11,144 bases of DNA, taken from an uncultured Ruminococcus sp. Lineage in GTDB: Bacteria; Bacillota; Clostridia; Oscillospirales; Acutalibacteraceae. This document shows positions 5,265-11,144 of the stretch, one piece after another (the stretch's first letter is position 1; the number at the start of each line of letters is the position of its first letter). The stretch is taken from NCBI GenBank assembly GCA_902803035.1, contig CADCON010000208.1, positions 1 to 11,144 of the forward strand. Direction: 5' to 3'. Below the pieces are notes generated by a model, which did no database searches, had not been told where the DNA came from, and saw only the letters and a list, made by a program, of their open reading frames with translations. The position numbers and the translations under genes were made by a program.

Positions 5265-7412
5265 TCATTGCACTCCTTTGAGGTATAAGCCGGACGTGAT
5301 GCCGGGTTCCTTCGGGAGGACGCCGTTCAGGACGCCGGCAATGATCGCGGCGCATTCTTCGCGGCTTTCGGTGGTGAAGGAGAGCGTTACCCAGTCGAGG
5401 GACAGCGCGTTACGGGTCTTTCCCGCGACATTGCCGATGACGCTCATCATCACGGGATTGAATATTTCGGAGCAGCCGCTTCTGCAAAGGACGGGAAGCT
5501 CTCTGCCCGTGCGGTCGGTGACGGAGCAGAACGGCCCCTCATTCTGTTTGGAAAAGCCCGTGCAGCCTTTCGGGGAAAGCGCGGCGGGGCAGTTGCGGGT
5601 GATCATCATGGGAATTCTGCCCCGGATGATCATTCCTCTGGGCTGGAGCGAGCCGAGGGCGGCAATCTGTCCGAGCGTCAGCTCCAGGCTGAGTTCATTG
5701 TCCGCGACGCCGAGTGCGCGGTATCCGTCGAGAGCGCGGCTGTTGAATACATTCAGACCGAAGCCGCCGCGCAGGGTCATTCCGACCCTTTTCATCACGG
5801 GAATCAGCCCCGCGTTATGTATCATTATATTCATAATGCCGTTGTCTTTTGCAAGAACGGCGTATTTTTCTGTCTGTTTTTCCGCGCCGAAGAGACCTCT
5901 GGGTGCTTCCACAGCGGGAATGACGCCCTGTGCGCGGAGCCTTGCGGCGATCCGGGCGAGTGTTTCCTCATCGGTTTCAAGCGGAAGGTAGGCCATGCTC
6001 ACGCCCTCCATGCGGTCGGGAACCTGCCCTGCCGAATGAAAGACCACGCGCAGCGCGGGAATGCCGGGCGCGAATTCCTTCCGCGGCGAGGGTGTGCCGT
6101 CCGGCGCGCTGTCGTCAAAAGGAATGCGCCTTGCCGCGCGACGCAGGACATCCATGCCCTCCAGTATTCCGCGTTTCATGGCGGAGAGGGAGGAGGAGGG
6201 GAGCGTCAGCCCCTCGCCTACATCGGATGTGAGCGTTTCGAGATAATAGGGCGTGCCGCCGGTCTTGCCAAGGATCCGTTCCGCGAAGGGCTGGCTGAAG
6301 GGAGCCTTTTCCGCCCTCTGGGGCTTGTCGCCCGTCACGGAAAGGGAATGCCCGCTGCCGTCACACGCTTCAAGGACGGCGGGTGAATCCGCGTCGGCGG
6401 CGGTGAGCTTCATGCGAAGCGGAACGCGGCTGCATTCGGTCTTGTAGAGCGGGTGAAGGGAATTCAGCAGCGCGGGCGACGCGGAAACGACGTCGTCGCG
6501 GGTGCGGGTGCCGAACATGGCGCGACCGCGTCTGCCTGTGAAATACCCGTCCGTAAAGCCCGAACGTGAGAATACCGCCGCCAGCTTTTCCGCCAGAGCG
6601 GGAGGAACTTCGCCCTCGTCGCGCATCAGGCGGCAGGCCGTCACAGCGGCGGCAACGTATTCGGGACGCTTCATGCGCCCTTCGATTTTGACGGAACGCA
6701 CACCCATTGCCTGCAGCTCCGGCATATGCCCGATGTGGGACATATCCTTCAGGCTCATACAGCCGTCAAAGCCGCTTCTGTCCCCCGTCACGCGGAAGGG
6801 AAGGCGGCAGGGCTGGGCGCAAAGCCCGCGGTTGCCGCTTCTGCCGCCGAGAACCGCGCTGAAAAGGCATTGTCCCGAAACGCACATACAAAGCGCGCCG
6901 TGTATGAATACTTCCGTTTCAATGGGAGAAACCGCCGTTATCGCGGCGATTTCGCTGCCGGACAGCTCGCGCGACAGCACCGCCCGCCGGAAGCCCATTG
7001 CGGCTGCCGCGGCGGCAGCTCCGGGAGTGTGGAGCGACATCTGGGTGGAGGCGTGCATGACAAGCTCCGGCGCGACAGCGTGAATGTACCGCGAAAGACC
7101 CGCGTCCTGCACGATCACCGCGTCCACACCGAGCGCGCAGGCGTCCTCAATGAGCCGGCGCGCCTGCTCCCATTCGTCGTCCCGCACCAGAATATTGGCG
7201 GTGAGATGCACATCGACGCCCGAAGCATGGCAGTATTCCACCGCTTCACGAAGCCGCGCGAAGTCCGAAAAATTCTCGGCGCCGCGGCGGGCATTCAGTC
7301 CCCCGGCTCCGAGATAGACCGCGTCGGTTCCCGCGCGCACGGCGGCGGTGAGCTGTTCGCGCGAACCGGCCGGCGCGAGAATTTCGATGGAATCCTTCCG
7401 GGCAGCGGTCAT
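5265..7412 (-). CDS. U32 family 'peptidase', long type (likely Fe-S RNA hydroxylase)
   Basis: A 715-residue cytosolic protein. The N-terminal TIM-barrel half carries U32 hallmarks: EILAPAGSREQL at 10-21, DAVYLGAG at 30-37, the full family signature at 167-185 (E-V-F-I-H-G-A-L-C...G-Q-C-L-F-S), NRGLCAQPCR at 194-203, LKDM at 221-224 and KIEGRMKRPEYV at 242-253. Cys175, 182, 198 and 202 match the four cysteines that hold an Fe-S cluster in U32 RNA-modifying enzymes. The C-terminal half has a second cysteine group (608, 617, 629, 643, 647) and a segment like the collagenase-associated DUF3656 region. Long U32 proteins include E. coli RlhA (23S rRNA C2501 hydroxylation) and shorter ones TrhP (tRNA hydroxylation), so RNA hydroxylation is more likely than proteolysis, though RNA target and symbol cannot be fixed here. 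Its ATG overlaps the zapA stop as ATGA, indicating translational coupling. Confidence 0.93.
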   Translation of the reverse strand: MTAARKDSIEILAPAGSREQLTAAVRAGTDAVYLGAGGLNARRGAENFSDFARLREAVEYCHASGVDVHLTANILVRDDEWEQARRLIEDACALGVDAVIVQDAGLSRYIHAVAPELVMHASTQMSLHTPGAAAAAAAMGFRRAVLSRELSGSEIAAITAVSPIETEVFIHGALCMCVSGQCLFSAVLGGRSGNRGLCAQPCRLPFRVTGDRSGFDGCMSLKDMSHIGHMPELQAMGVRSVKIEGRMKRPEYVAAAVTACRLMRDEGEVPPALAEKLAAVFSRSGFTDGYFTGRRGRAMFGTRTRDDVVSASPALLNSLHPLYKTECSRVPLRMKLTAADADSPAVLEACDGSGHSLSVTGDKPQRAEKAPFSQPFAERILGKTGGTPYYLETLTSDVGEGLTLPSSSLSAMKRGILEGMDVLRRAARRIPFDDSAPDGTPSPRKEFAPGIPALRVVFHSAGQVPDRMEGVSMAYLPLETDEETLARIAARLRAQGVIPAVEAPRGLFGAEKQTEKYAVLAKDNGIMNIMIHNAGLIPVMKRVGMTLRGGFGLNVFNSRALDGYRALGVADNELSLELTLGQIAALGSLQPRGMIIRGRIPMMITRNCPAALSPKGCTGFSKQNEGPFCSVTDRTGRELPVLCRSGCSEIFNPVMMSVIGNVAGKTRNALSLDWVTLSFTTESREECAAIIAGVLNGVLPKEPGITSGLYLKGVQ

Positions 7413-7765
7413 CTGTCGTCAAGCTCGGAAAGGCGAAGGCGCAAACCCTGAAGCTCACGGCGGAGGCGTTCTATTTCGCGCTTGGCTTCTTCCGCCTCCA
7501 GACGGGCGCGTTCGCTGTCGTCCACATACGCGCTGATCTGGCTGCGAAGTCCGTCGGCTGCCGCCTGTGCCTTTCTGCATTCGTCGGCATAGCTCAGCGC
7601 GCAGAGAACGGCTGCCATGGTGGTGGAAACCCTGTCGCTGCCCGCCATCATCTGGGTCATTCTGGCGTCGACGTCGTCACCGATGGATCTGATGTAGCTC
7701 TCGTCGTCCTCCGACGCAATGTAATAGTCGGTGCCGCAGACATTTAAACGTACCTTGTTTTTCAT
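7409..7765 (-). CDS. zapA: Cell division protein ZapA
   Basis: A 118-residue ZapA-family protein. The N-terminal globular part has the family pattern VRLNVCGTDYYIASEDDESYI at residues 5-25 followed by a VDARM segment (32-36). The middle helix TTMAAVLCALSYADE (48-62) is typical. Residues about 82-116 form a charged coiled coil (ERARLEAEEAKREIERLRRE) that mediates dimer and tetramer formation. ZapA cross-links FtsZ filaments and stabilises the Z ring in the cytoplasm. The ATG at 7765 is preceded by AAGGAG with a long 14-nt spacing; an in-frame TGA four codons upstream rules out a longer form. It overlaps the U32 gene by 4 nt, a pairing I recall as common in Firmicutes. The A+T-rich leader with two TATAAT boxes suggests that it heads this transcript. 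Confidence 0.92.
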   Translation of the reverse strand: MKNKVRLNVCGTDYYIASEDDESYIRSIGDDVDARMTQMMAGSDRVSTTMAAVLCALSYADECRKAQAAADGLRSQISAYVDDSERARLEAEEAKREIERLRRELQGLRLRLSELDDR

Positions 7766-7814
7766 GATCTGAAATCATACTCCTTCAATTTGACCGGTTG
7801 TAAGCGAATGGTTG

Positions 7815-7836
7815 ATTATATTATTATTTTATTATA
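7815..7836 (-). promoter_or_regulatory. Possible zapA promoter region (two TATAAT boxes)
   Basis: On the minus strand TATAAT occurs at 7836-7831 and again at 7820-7815, inside an A+T-rich block 50-70 nt before the zapA start and downstream of the terminator at 7942-7978. No good TTGACA lies at 16-18 nt from either box, so the -35 assignment is open. Use of the upstream box would give a leader of roughly 60 nt. The position is convincing, the exact promoter is not. Confidence 0.4.
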
Positions 7837-7941
7837 ATACATATCCTCGCAAGTTGGAAGTGTATTTTTGCAGATTTACAAAAACTTTTAAATTTTGCCG
7901 GAAAGCGGAAAAACTGCGTCGCTACGCGCTTCTGCCGGAAG

Positions 7942-7978
7942 AAAAAACAGACCCGCGCCGGAATCCGGTACGGGTCTG
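7942..7978 (-). terminator. Intrinsic terminator after the VanY-like gene
   Basis: On the minus strand CAGACCCG (7978-7971) pairs with CGGGTCTG (7955-7948), with an inner CCGG...CCGG that can extend the fold, and is followed by six Ts (7947-7942). It lies 42 nt past the stop of the gene ending at 8020 and upstream of the zapA leader, so it separates the two transcripts. Confidence 0.88.
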
Positions 7979-8019
7979 CCTGATGGTGAATCTGAATCGG
8001 AGAAAAAAGGGAATGTCTG

Positions 8020-8838
8020 TCAGTCAACCTGTTTGGCGCGGGGGTTGTCAGCTTTTACCTCCGCGACGTATTGCTCCAGACAGGCGTTGGTGGAGAAAAT
8101 ATATTCGGCCGCCCCGACGCCCACATACCGCAGACGCCACGGCCGGACCTGCGCGCCGGTCCGCGCGTTCGCCGCGTCGTTATATCTGATGATGAAGCCG
8201 AAGCGATGGGCGTTGCGGCAGATCCACAGGTACTGATCGGTGTACCGGAAATTGGCTGTGCTGTTGGGGTCGGTGGATACGTCGATGGAGGTGCCTAGCT
8301 GGGCTTCGTCCTCACCGGGAGCGGAAACCTCCGCCTGGGCGGTTTCCTGCGCCTCATTCACGTCCGCGCCCTCCGCGACCAGCCGGTTGACCATGTCGGT
8401 AAGCGCGTCGCTCTGCTCGTCATATGAAACGTAGCCTCTGACCGGGACAATCCCCAGTCCGTCGTCCGACATCGCGGAGCACATGGCGAGGAAGGCTTCC
8501 GCCGCGTCGGCGCGGAGAGTGATATCCTCGCCGTCCGGCAGCGTGGCCAGCGACATGAGATTCTCCGGCACGTAATCCGCCGGCAGGGGGGATGACGCGT
8601 TCACTATGCGGGGATACTCCGTCACGCCGGCAAGCGACTGCTCCGAGGCCGCCACGGTGACGAAGGAATCGCTGTCCTTGCGGCTGATCTGGACGGCGGC
8701 GATGATGACCGCCACGACAGCCACGGCGGCGGTTATCAATATGCAGCGTCTGATCATTTTAGCGCGTCTGAGCTTCATGGGAGATTTTTTTGCCCGATAG
8801 ACCGGGGCATAGTACTTGCCCGTACCTTTTCCTGCCAT
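8020..8838 (-). CDS. Membrane-anchored VanY/DacB-fold protein, catalytic residues lost
   Basis: A 272-residue protein with a basic cytosolic N-terminus (1-31), one membrane helix at about 32-50 and an extracellular domain that aligns with D-alanyl-D-alanine carboxypeptidases of the VanY/DacB (peptidase M15B) family. Family landmarks are present but altered. The SGYRS motif is RGYVS at 134-138 (Arg to Val137). The PGxSEHQxGxAxD motif is PGEDEAQLGTSID at 174-186, where the Zn-ligand His is Ala179 and Ser is Asp177, while Asp186 remains. The EPWHxRYVG motif is RPWRLRYVG at 232-240, where the catalytic Glu is Arg232 and the second Zn-ligand His is Arg235. It therefore probably cannot bind Zn or hydrolyse D-Ala-D-Ala, and may bind peptidoglycan or a partner. 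ATG 8838 has AAGGTGG 5 nt upstream. The frame is open to 8898, but that ATG lacks a ribosome site and sits near the predicted transcript start. The gene is monocistronic. Confidence 0.88.
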   Translation of the reverse strand: MAGKGTGKYYAPVYRAKKSPMKLRRAKMIRRCILITAAVAVVAVIIAAVQISRKDSDSFVTVAASEQSLAGVTEYPRIVNASSPLPADYVPENLMSLATLPDGEDITLRADAAEAFLAMCSAMSDDGLGIVPVRGYVSYDEQSDALTDMVNRLVAEGADVNEAQETAQAEVSAPGEDEAQLGTSIDVSTDPNSTANFRYTDQYLWICRNAHRFGFIIRYNDAANARTGAQVRPWRLRYVGVGAAEYIFSTNACLEQYVAEVKADNPRAKQVD

Positions 8839-8903
8839 GGGAACCACCTTTTTTCCGCACGTAATCGCCTGTAATAAACTACCTGAAAGTTTTATCATAA
8901 TTC

Positions 8904-8934
8904 ATTATAATTGAATTATCTGACGGTGGGTTAA
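8904..8934 (-). promoter_or_regulatory. Candidate promoter of the VanY-like gene
   Basis: The minus strand has a perfect TATAAT at 8909-8904. The best -35 is TTAACC at 8934-8929, four of six matches and a long 19-nt spacer, so promoter strength would be modest. Transcription would begin near 8897, giving a leader of about 58 nt before the ATG at 8838. Confidence 0.4.
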
Positions 8935-8949
8935 GCATTTTCTAATTAA

Positions 8950-8994
8950 TTGTAACAGCTTTGTAAATTATATGTCTTATTTTGTAACCGGTTA
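8950..8994. repeat. Three helically phased TTGTAA boxes and a palindrome
   Basis: TTGTAA occurs at 8950-8955, 8961-8966 and 8982-8987. The start-to-start spacings are 11 and 21 bp, about one and two helical turns, so all three face the same side of the DNA. The third box runs into the perfect 10-bp palindrome TAACCGGTTA at 8985-8994. The cluster is upstream of the candidate promoter of the VanY-like gene and could be a regulator binding site. No regulator is identified. Confidence 0.4.
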
Positions 8995-9209
8995 TTTTGT
9001 TTGGGAAAAATCAATGGTTCCGCCGCCGGTCATATGAATGGCAAGCAAGAAAAATCTCCCGCTGCCGTCATAAATTGCATGACGCGCGGCTGAATTCTTT
9101 TGCGGTTGGCGGATAAAAATATTACGGGAATTTTTAATTCGCGTTCATCCGGCTGCGCGGGAAAGCGATTTAAAAAGACCTGTATCAAACTGCAAGGGAC
9201 GGTACGACA

Positions 9210-9545
9210 ATGAACACAAAATTCCGCATGATGACTGCCGCCGCCGCGCTGATGCTTATGGCTCTCCCCGTAAGCTGCGGTATGGGCGACAGGAATACAG
9301 CTTCCAACGGCATGAACCGGAACGGCATTTATGACGGCTCCAACGGCAGGAATGCCATCAACGGCGCGGGCGAGATCATTGACGACGCGGGCGACGCGAT
9401 CGAGCGCGGCGCGGACCGCATTCAGCGCGGTCTGGACGATCTGGACGACGGCATGACGGATCACTCCGCGACCACCACGACCATGAACGACATGATGACC
9501 ACGACCACGACCATCACCACCCGCAGTCCCGCTTCCAGGCGATAA
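9210..9545 (+). CDS. Small Thr-rich putative lipoprotein
   Basis: A 111-residue protein with a signal peptide (basic MNTKFR, hydrophobic 7-19) ending in the lipobox LPVSC, so Cys23 is the likely lipidation site. Residues about 24-48 are Asn/Gly-rich linker. Residues about 50-82 form a Gly/Ala-spaced acidic amphipathic helix (GAGEIIDDAGDAIERGADRI). The tail is Thr-rich low complexity (residues about 88-104), encoded by ACC/ACG triplets. I recognise no domain. It is probably a surface-anchored spacer or envelope-associated lipoprotein. AAGGGA lies about 11 nt before the ATG. It is the only plus-strand gene and converges on the membrane-protein gene at 9655-10185. The antisense frame over the same bases is open too, but has no ribosome site, signal peptide or sensible composition. 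Confidence 0.72.
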   Translation: MNTKFRMMTAAAALMLMALPVSCGMGDRNTASNGMNRNGIYDGSNGRNAINGAGEIIDDAGDAIERGADRIQRGLDDLDDGMTDHSATTTTMNDMMTTTTTITTRSPASRR

Positions 9546-9570
9546 TCATTCCGCCGGCGGGAAAACAAGA

Positions 9571-9621
9571 ACGGACAGCGCCGCGCCTTCCGCACCGATG
9601 GAAGGGAAGCGGGCTGTCCGT
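9571..9621. terminator. Hairpin between convergent genes
   Basis: ACGGACAGC (9571-9579) pairs perfectly with GCTGTCCGT (9613-9621), and CCTTCC/GGAAGG inside the loop extends the fold. On the minus strand the hairpin is followed by TCTTGTTTTC, and on the plus strand by TTCTGGTTTC, so both T tracts are interrupted and the minus one is slightly better. It lies 25 nt after the plus-strand lipoprotein stop and 34 nt after the stop of the minus-strand gene, fitting a shared bidirectional terminator. Confidence 0.7.
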
Positions 9622-9654
9622 TTCTGGTTTCAACAGGGAGACGTTTGCCGGCTG

Positions 9655-10185
9655 TCAGAAGAGAAGAAGGGCTGCGAATACGACCGCAAAGAACAGCAGC
9701 GAGAGAGGCAGCCGCCATTTCAGGGTGTCCAGAAAGCCGTTGTTCTTTCCCATTCTCGACAGCAGCCACCTGACAATCATCAGCACCAGGGTAAAGGCGA
9801 GAATGACCACCAGATCGCAGATGATCATGTAGCAGATCATCACAAGCGTCGCGGCGCCGCTCCAGTCGAACGCGAAGGCAAACAGCATCGCCCAGACTGC
9901 CGCTAACGCGGAACCGGCGAGGAACAGAGCGGTGAAGACAGCGGGCTTCTCCTCCTGATCATCGCGTGTGATGACGCTTCTGTATTTCATGGAGTACATC
10001 AGCGCCGCGTAGAGAAGAAAAGCCGACAGCGTCATCATGACGGGCAGCGCGATGGAATCCATGTCAAATGCGCGCTGGACGCTGCCGGGAAGATATACAA
10101 ACAGCAGCAGGCTCAGCGCGGCGGAAACAGGTGCGGAGACAAATCCCGTCAGCGCGGGGAAAACGAATTTTCTGAAAACATTCAT
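9655..10185 (-). CDS. Polytopic membrane protein of unknown function
   Basis: A 176-residue protein dominated by hydrophobic segments at about residues 8-32, 46-66, 82-105, 110-142 and 158-176, giving about five membrane helices. A charged loop (KYRSVITRDDQEEK) lies at 67-80. I recognise no family motif. An ATG 13 codons upstream (10224) keeps the frame open, but it falls on the transcription start predicted from the promoter at 10231-10259 and has no ribosome site. The ATG at 10185 has AAAGGAG about 11 nt upstream and starts a normal basic-then-hydrophobic N-terminus, so it is preferred. The gene stands alone between the ilvE terminator and the convergent hairpin. It might be a transporter-like or stress-related membrane protein, but nothing in the sequence decides this. 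Confidence 0.85.
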   Translation of the reverse strand: MNVFRKFVFPALTGFVSAPVSAALSLLLFVYLPGSVQRAFDMDSIALPVMMTLSAFLLYAALMYSMKYRSVITRDDQEEKPAVFTALFLAGSALAAVWAMLFAFAFDWSGAATLVMICYMIICDLVVILAFTLVLMIVRWLLSRMGKNNGFLDTLKWRLPLSLLFFAVVFAALLLF

Positions 10186-10230
10186 GAGAAACAGCACTCC
10201 TTTGATGGAATATAATTTCATCATGGCTTC

Positions 10231-10259
10231 ATCATAGCATATTTTCTTCCAAAGGTCAA
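10231..10259 (-). promoter_or_regulatory. Sigma-A-type promoter of the membrane-protein gene
   Basis: On the minus strand TTGACC (10259-10254) and TATGAT (10236-10231) are separated by exactly 17 nt, each five of six matches to consensus. Transcription would start near 10224, leaving a leader of about 39 nt that contains the AAAGGAG ribosome site of the start at 10185. Confidence 0.75.
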
Positions 10260-10275
10260 TACATCAAAAAGAAAT

Positions 10276-10318
10276 AAAAAATCCGTGAAACCATCGGAAT
10301 GACAGCCACGGATTTTTT
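10276..10318. terminator. Terminator of ilvE, symmetric
   Basis: AAAAAATCCGTG (10276-10287) and CACGGATTTTTT (10307-10318) are perfect 12-base inverted arms around a 19-nt loop. On the minus strand the G+C stem is followed by a run of T, 52 nt past the ilvE stop. The A and T runs flank both sides, so it could also stop plus-strand transcripts. Confidence 0.88.
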
Positions 10319-10369
10319 GTTATTGATTACAGAAAAGAATGACAGATGACGAACTGTGAAATCAAAGGA

Positions 10370-11144
10370 TTATTTGACAACGACAGTCCAGCCGAATTCA
10401 TCCGGGATCTTGCCGAACTGCATACCGGTGATCTTGTCGTAGAGCATCTGGGAGATCGGGCCGATTTCGCCCTTGTTGATGGGAATGATGGTGTCGCCGC
10501 ACTTCAGCTCGCCGACAGGGGAAATGACCGCCGCCGTGCCGGTGCCGAACATCTCCTTGAATTCGCCCTTTTCGTTGGCTTCGATCAGCTCGTCAACGGT
10601 GATCAAGCGTTCGGTGACCTTGTAGCCCATGTGTCTGAGCACCTCGATGACCGATTTCCTGGTGATGCCGGGGAGAATGGAGCCGCGCAGCACGGGAGTG
10701 ACGATTTCGTCGCCGAGAACGAAGAATACATTCATCGCGCCGACTTCCTCAATGTACTTGCGCTCCACGCCGTCCAGCCAGAGCACCTGGCTGTAGCCCT
10801 GCTCAGCGGCGACGTCCTGTGCCTTGAGGGAAGCGGCGTAGTTGCCGCCGGTCTTTGCGTAGCCGGTGCCGCCGATGACCGCGCGGACATACTTGGTTTC
10901 CACATAAATCTTGACGGGAGCCAGACCGCCCGCGTAGTAGGAACCGGAGGGGCTCATGATGATGATGTACTTGTACTCGGTGGAGGTGTGCGCGCCGAGG
11001 GCGTCCTCTGTGCCGATGATGAAGGGTCTGATATAGAGCGACGCGCCGTCGGTGTGGGGAACCCAGTCGCTGTCGATGTCAACCAGCATTTCCAGCGCCT
11101 TCTCGGAAAGCTCCTCGTCGATGAGCGGAATGCTCAGACGGTCG
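10370..11144 (-). CDS. ilvE: Branched-chain amino acid aminotransferase, 5' end cut
   Basis: The C-terminal 257 residues of a class IV PLP aminotransferase. The frame is open to the window edge (visible from DRLSIPLIDEE), so the Met at 11089 is internal and the true start lies outside. The enzyme transfers amino groups between glutamate and the 2-oxo acids of Leu, Ile and Val, the last step of their synthesis. The PLP-binding Lys is in GYAKTGGNYAASL (Lys codon at 10855-10853). Other family motifs are EVGAMNVFFV, GSILPGITRKSVIEV and GTGTAAVISPVG. The ending DEFGWTVVVK also fits the long bacterial/eukaryotic BCAT type, which is about 340-360 residues, so roughly 90 residues are missing. The gene is followed by a terminator and is unrelated to the cell-shape cluster. 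Confidence 0.97.
   Translation of the reverse strand, partial: DRLSIPLIDEELSEKALEMLVDIDSDWVPHTDGASLYIRPFIIGTEDALGAHTSTEYKYIIIMSPSGSYYAGGLAPVKIYVETKYVRAVIGGTGYAKTGGNYAASLKAQDVAAEQGYSQVLWLDGVERKYIEEVGAMNVFFVLGDEIVTPVLRGSILPGITRKSVIEVLRHMGYKVTERLITVDELIEANEKGEFKEMFGTGTAAVISPVGELKCGDTIIPINKGEIGPISQMLYDKITGMQFGKIPDEFGWTVVVK

Larger units (their letters stand above)
8839..9209. other. Divergent intergenic region, A+T-rich on its left part
   Basis: These 371 bases separate the minus-strand VanY-like gene from the plus-strand lipoprotein gene. The part from about 8880 to 9010 is A+T-rich and holds a -10-like box for the left gene, three TTGTAA boxes and a TAACCGGTTA palindrome. The part from about 9010 to 9209 is mixed in composition. 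I see no clear promoter for the plus-strand gene there, no RNA gene and no riboswitch I recognise. Confidence 0.6.

Noticed and set aside
5002..5991. Plus-strand 329-codon open frame opposite the U32 gene
   Set aside because: It lies antisense to clear U32 sequence including the second cysteine group, with low-complexity Ser/Arg/Pro composition and no motif.
8961..8976. Plus-strand promoter for the small lipoprotein within the TTGTAA region
   Set aside because: No TTGACA/TATAAT pair with 16-18 nt spacing is present, and the distance to the start at 9210 would leave a leader over 200 nt; I cannot support a specific promoter.
9030..9464. Minus-strand 144-codon frame opposite the small lipoprotein
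   Set aside because: It has no ribosome site, signal or recognisable composition, while the plus frame has a lipobox, a ribosome site and a downstream hairpin.

Overview
The window looks like chromosomal DNA from a Gram-positive, anaerobe-type member of the Bacillota, most likely a gut clostridium of the Oscillospirales/Ruminococcaceae kind. The pointers are strong AGGAGG-type ribosome sites, two genes starting with TTG, a MreB of the Gram-positive type with a Firmicutes-style zapA-U32 pair, lipobox lipoproteins, G+C-rich coding DNA with A+T-rich promoters, and short heptamer repeats between genes. The taxon is inferred from these features alone. No rRNA, tRNA, transposase, phage gene or CRISPR array is visible.

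Layout. Nearly everything is on the minus strand, so the transcriptional order runs from high to low coordinates. At the right edge is the end of ilvE (branched-chain aminotransferase, cut by the window), closed by a perfect-arm terminator at 10276-10318. Next is a monocistronic five-helix membrane protein (9655-10185) with a good sigma-A-type promoter. It converges on the only clear plus-strand gene, a small Thr-rich lipoprotein (9210-9545), with a shared hairpin between them. An A+T-rich intergenic stretch (8839-9209) separates that lipoprotein from a divergent membrane-anchored protein of the VanY/DacB D,D-carboxypeptidase fold (8020-8838), which has lost most of its catalytic residues and ends at a clear terminator (7942-7978).

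From 7765 down to the left edge lies one codirectional cell-shape cluster: zapA (FtsZ-ring stabiliser), a long U32 'peptidase' overlapping zapA by 4 nt, a small unknown ORF, a transglutaminase-fold lipoprotein, mreB, mreC, mreD, a DUF4299-like protein, and the first codons of another gene running off the left edge. The gaps between the mre genes are 23-47 nt and no terminator is visible among them, so mreBCD and the two flanking genes probably share a transcript. ZapA works in septum assembly. MreB, MreC and MreD form the membrane scaffold that guides side-wall peptidoglycan synthesis. The lipoprotein and the VanY-like protein face the same wall compartment.

The window is mostly core housekeeping and I see no convincing new defence or mobile system. 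The points worth following are the VanY-fold pseudoenzyme, two period-7 tandem arrays sharing an AGTG core (one immediately upstream of the ribosome site of the left-edge gene), a small ORF whose stop lies inside one of these arrays, and three TTGTAA boxes on one DNA face between divergent genes.
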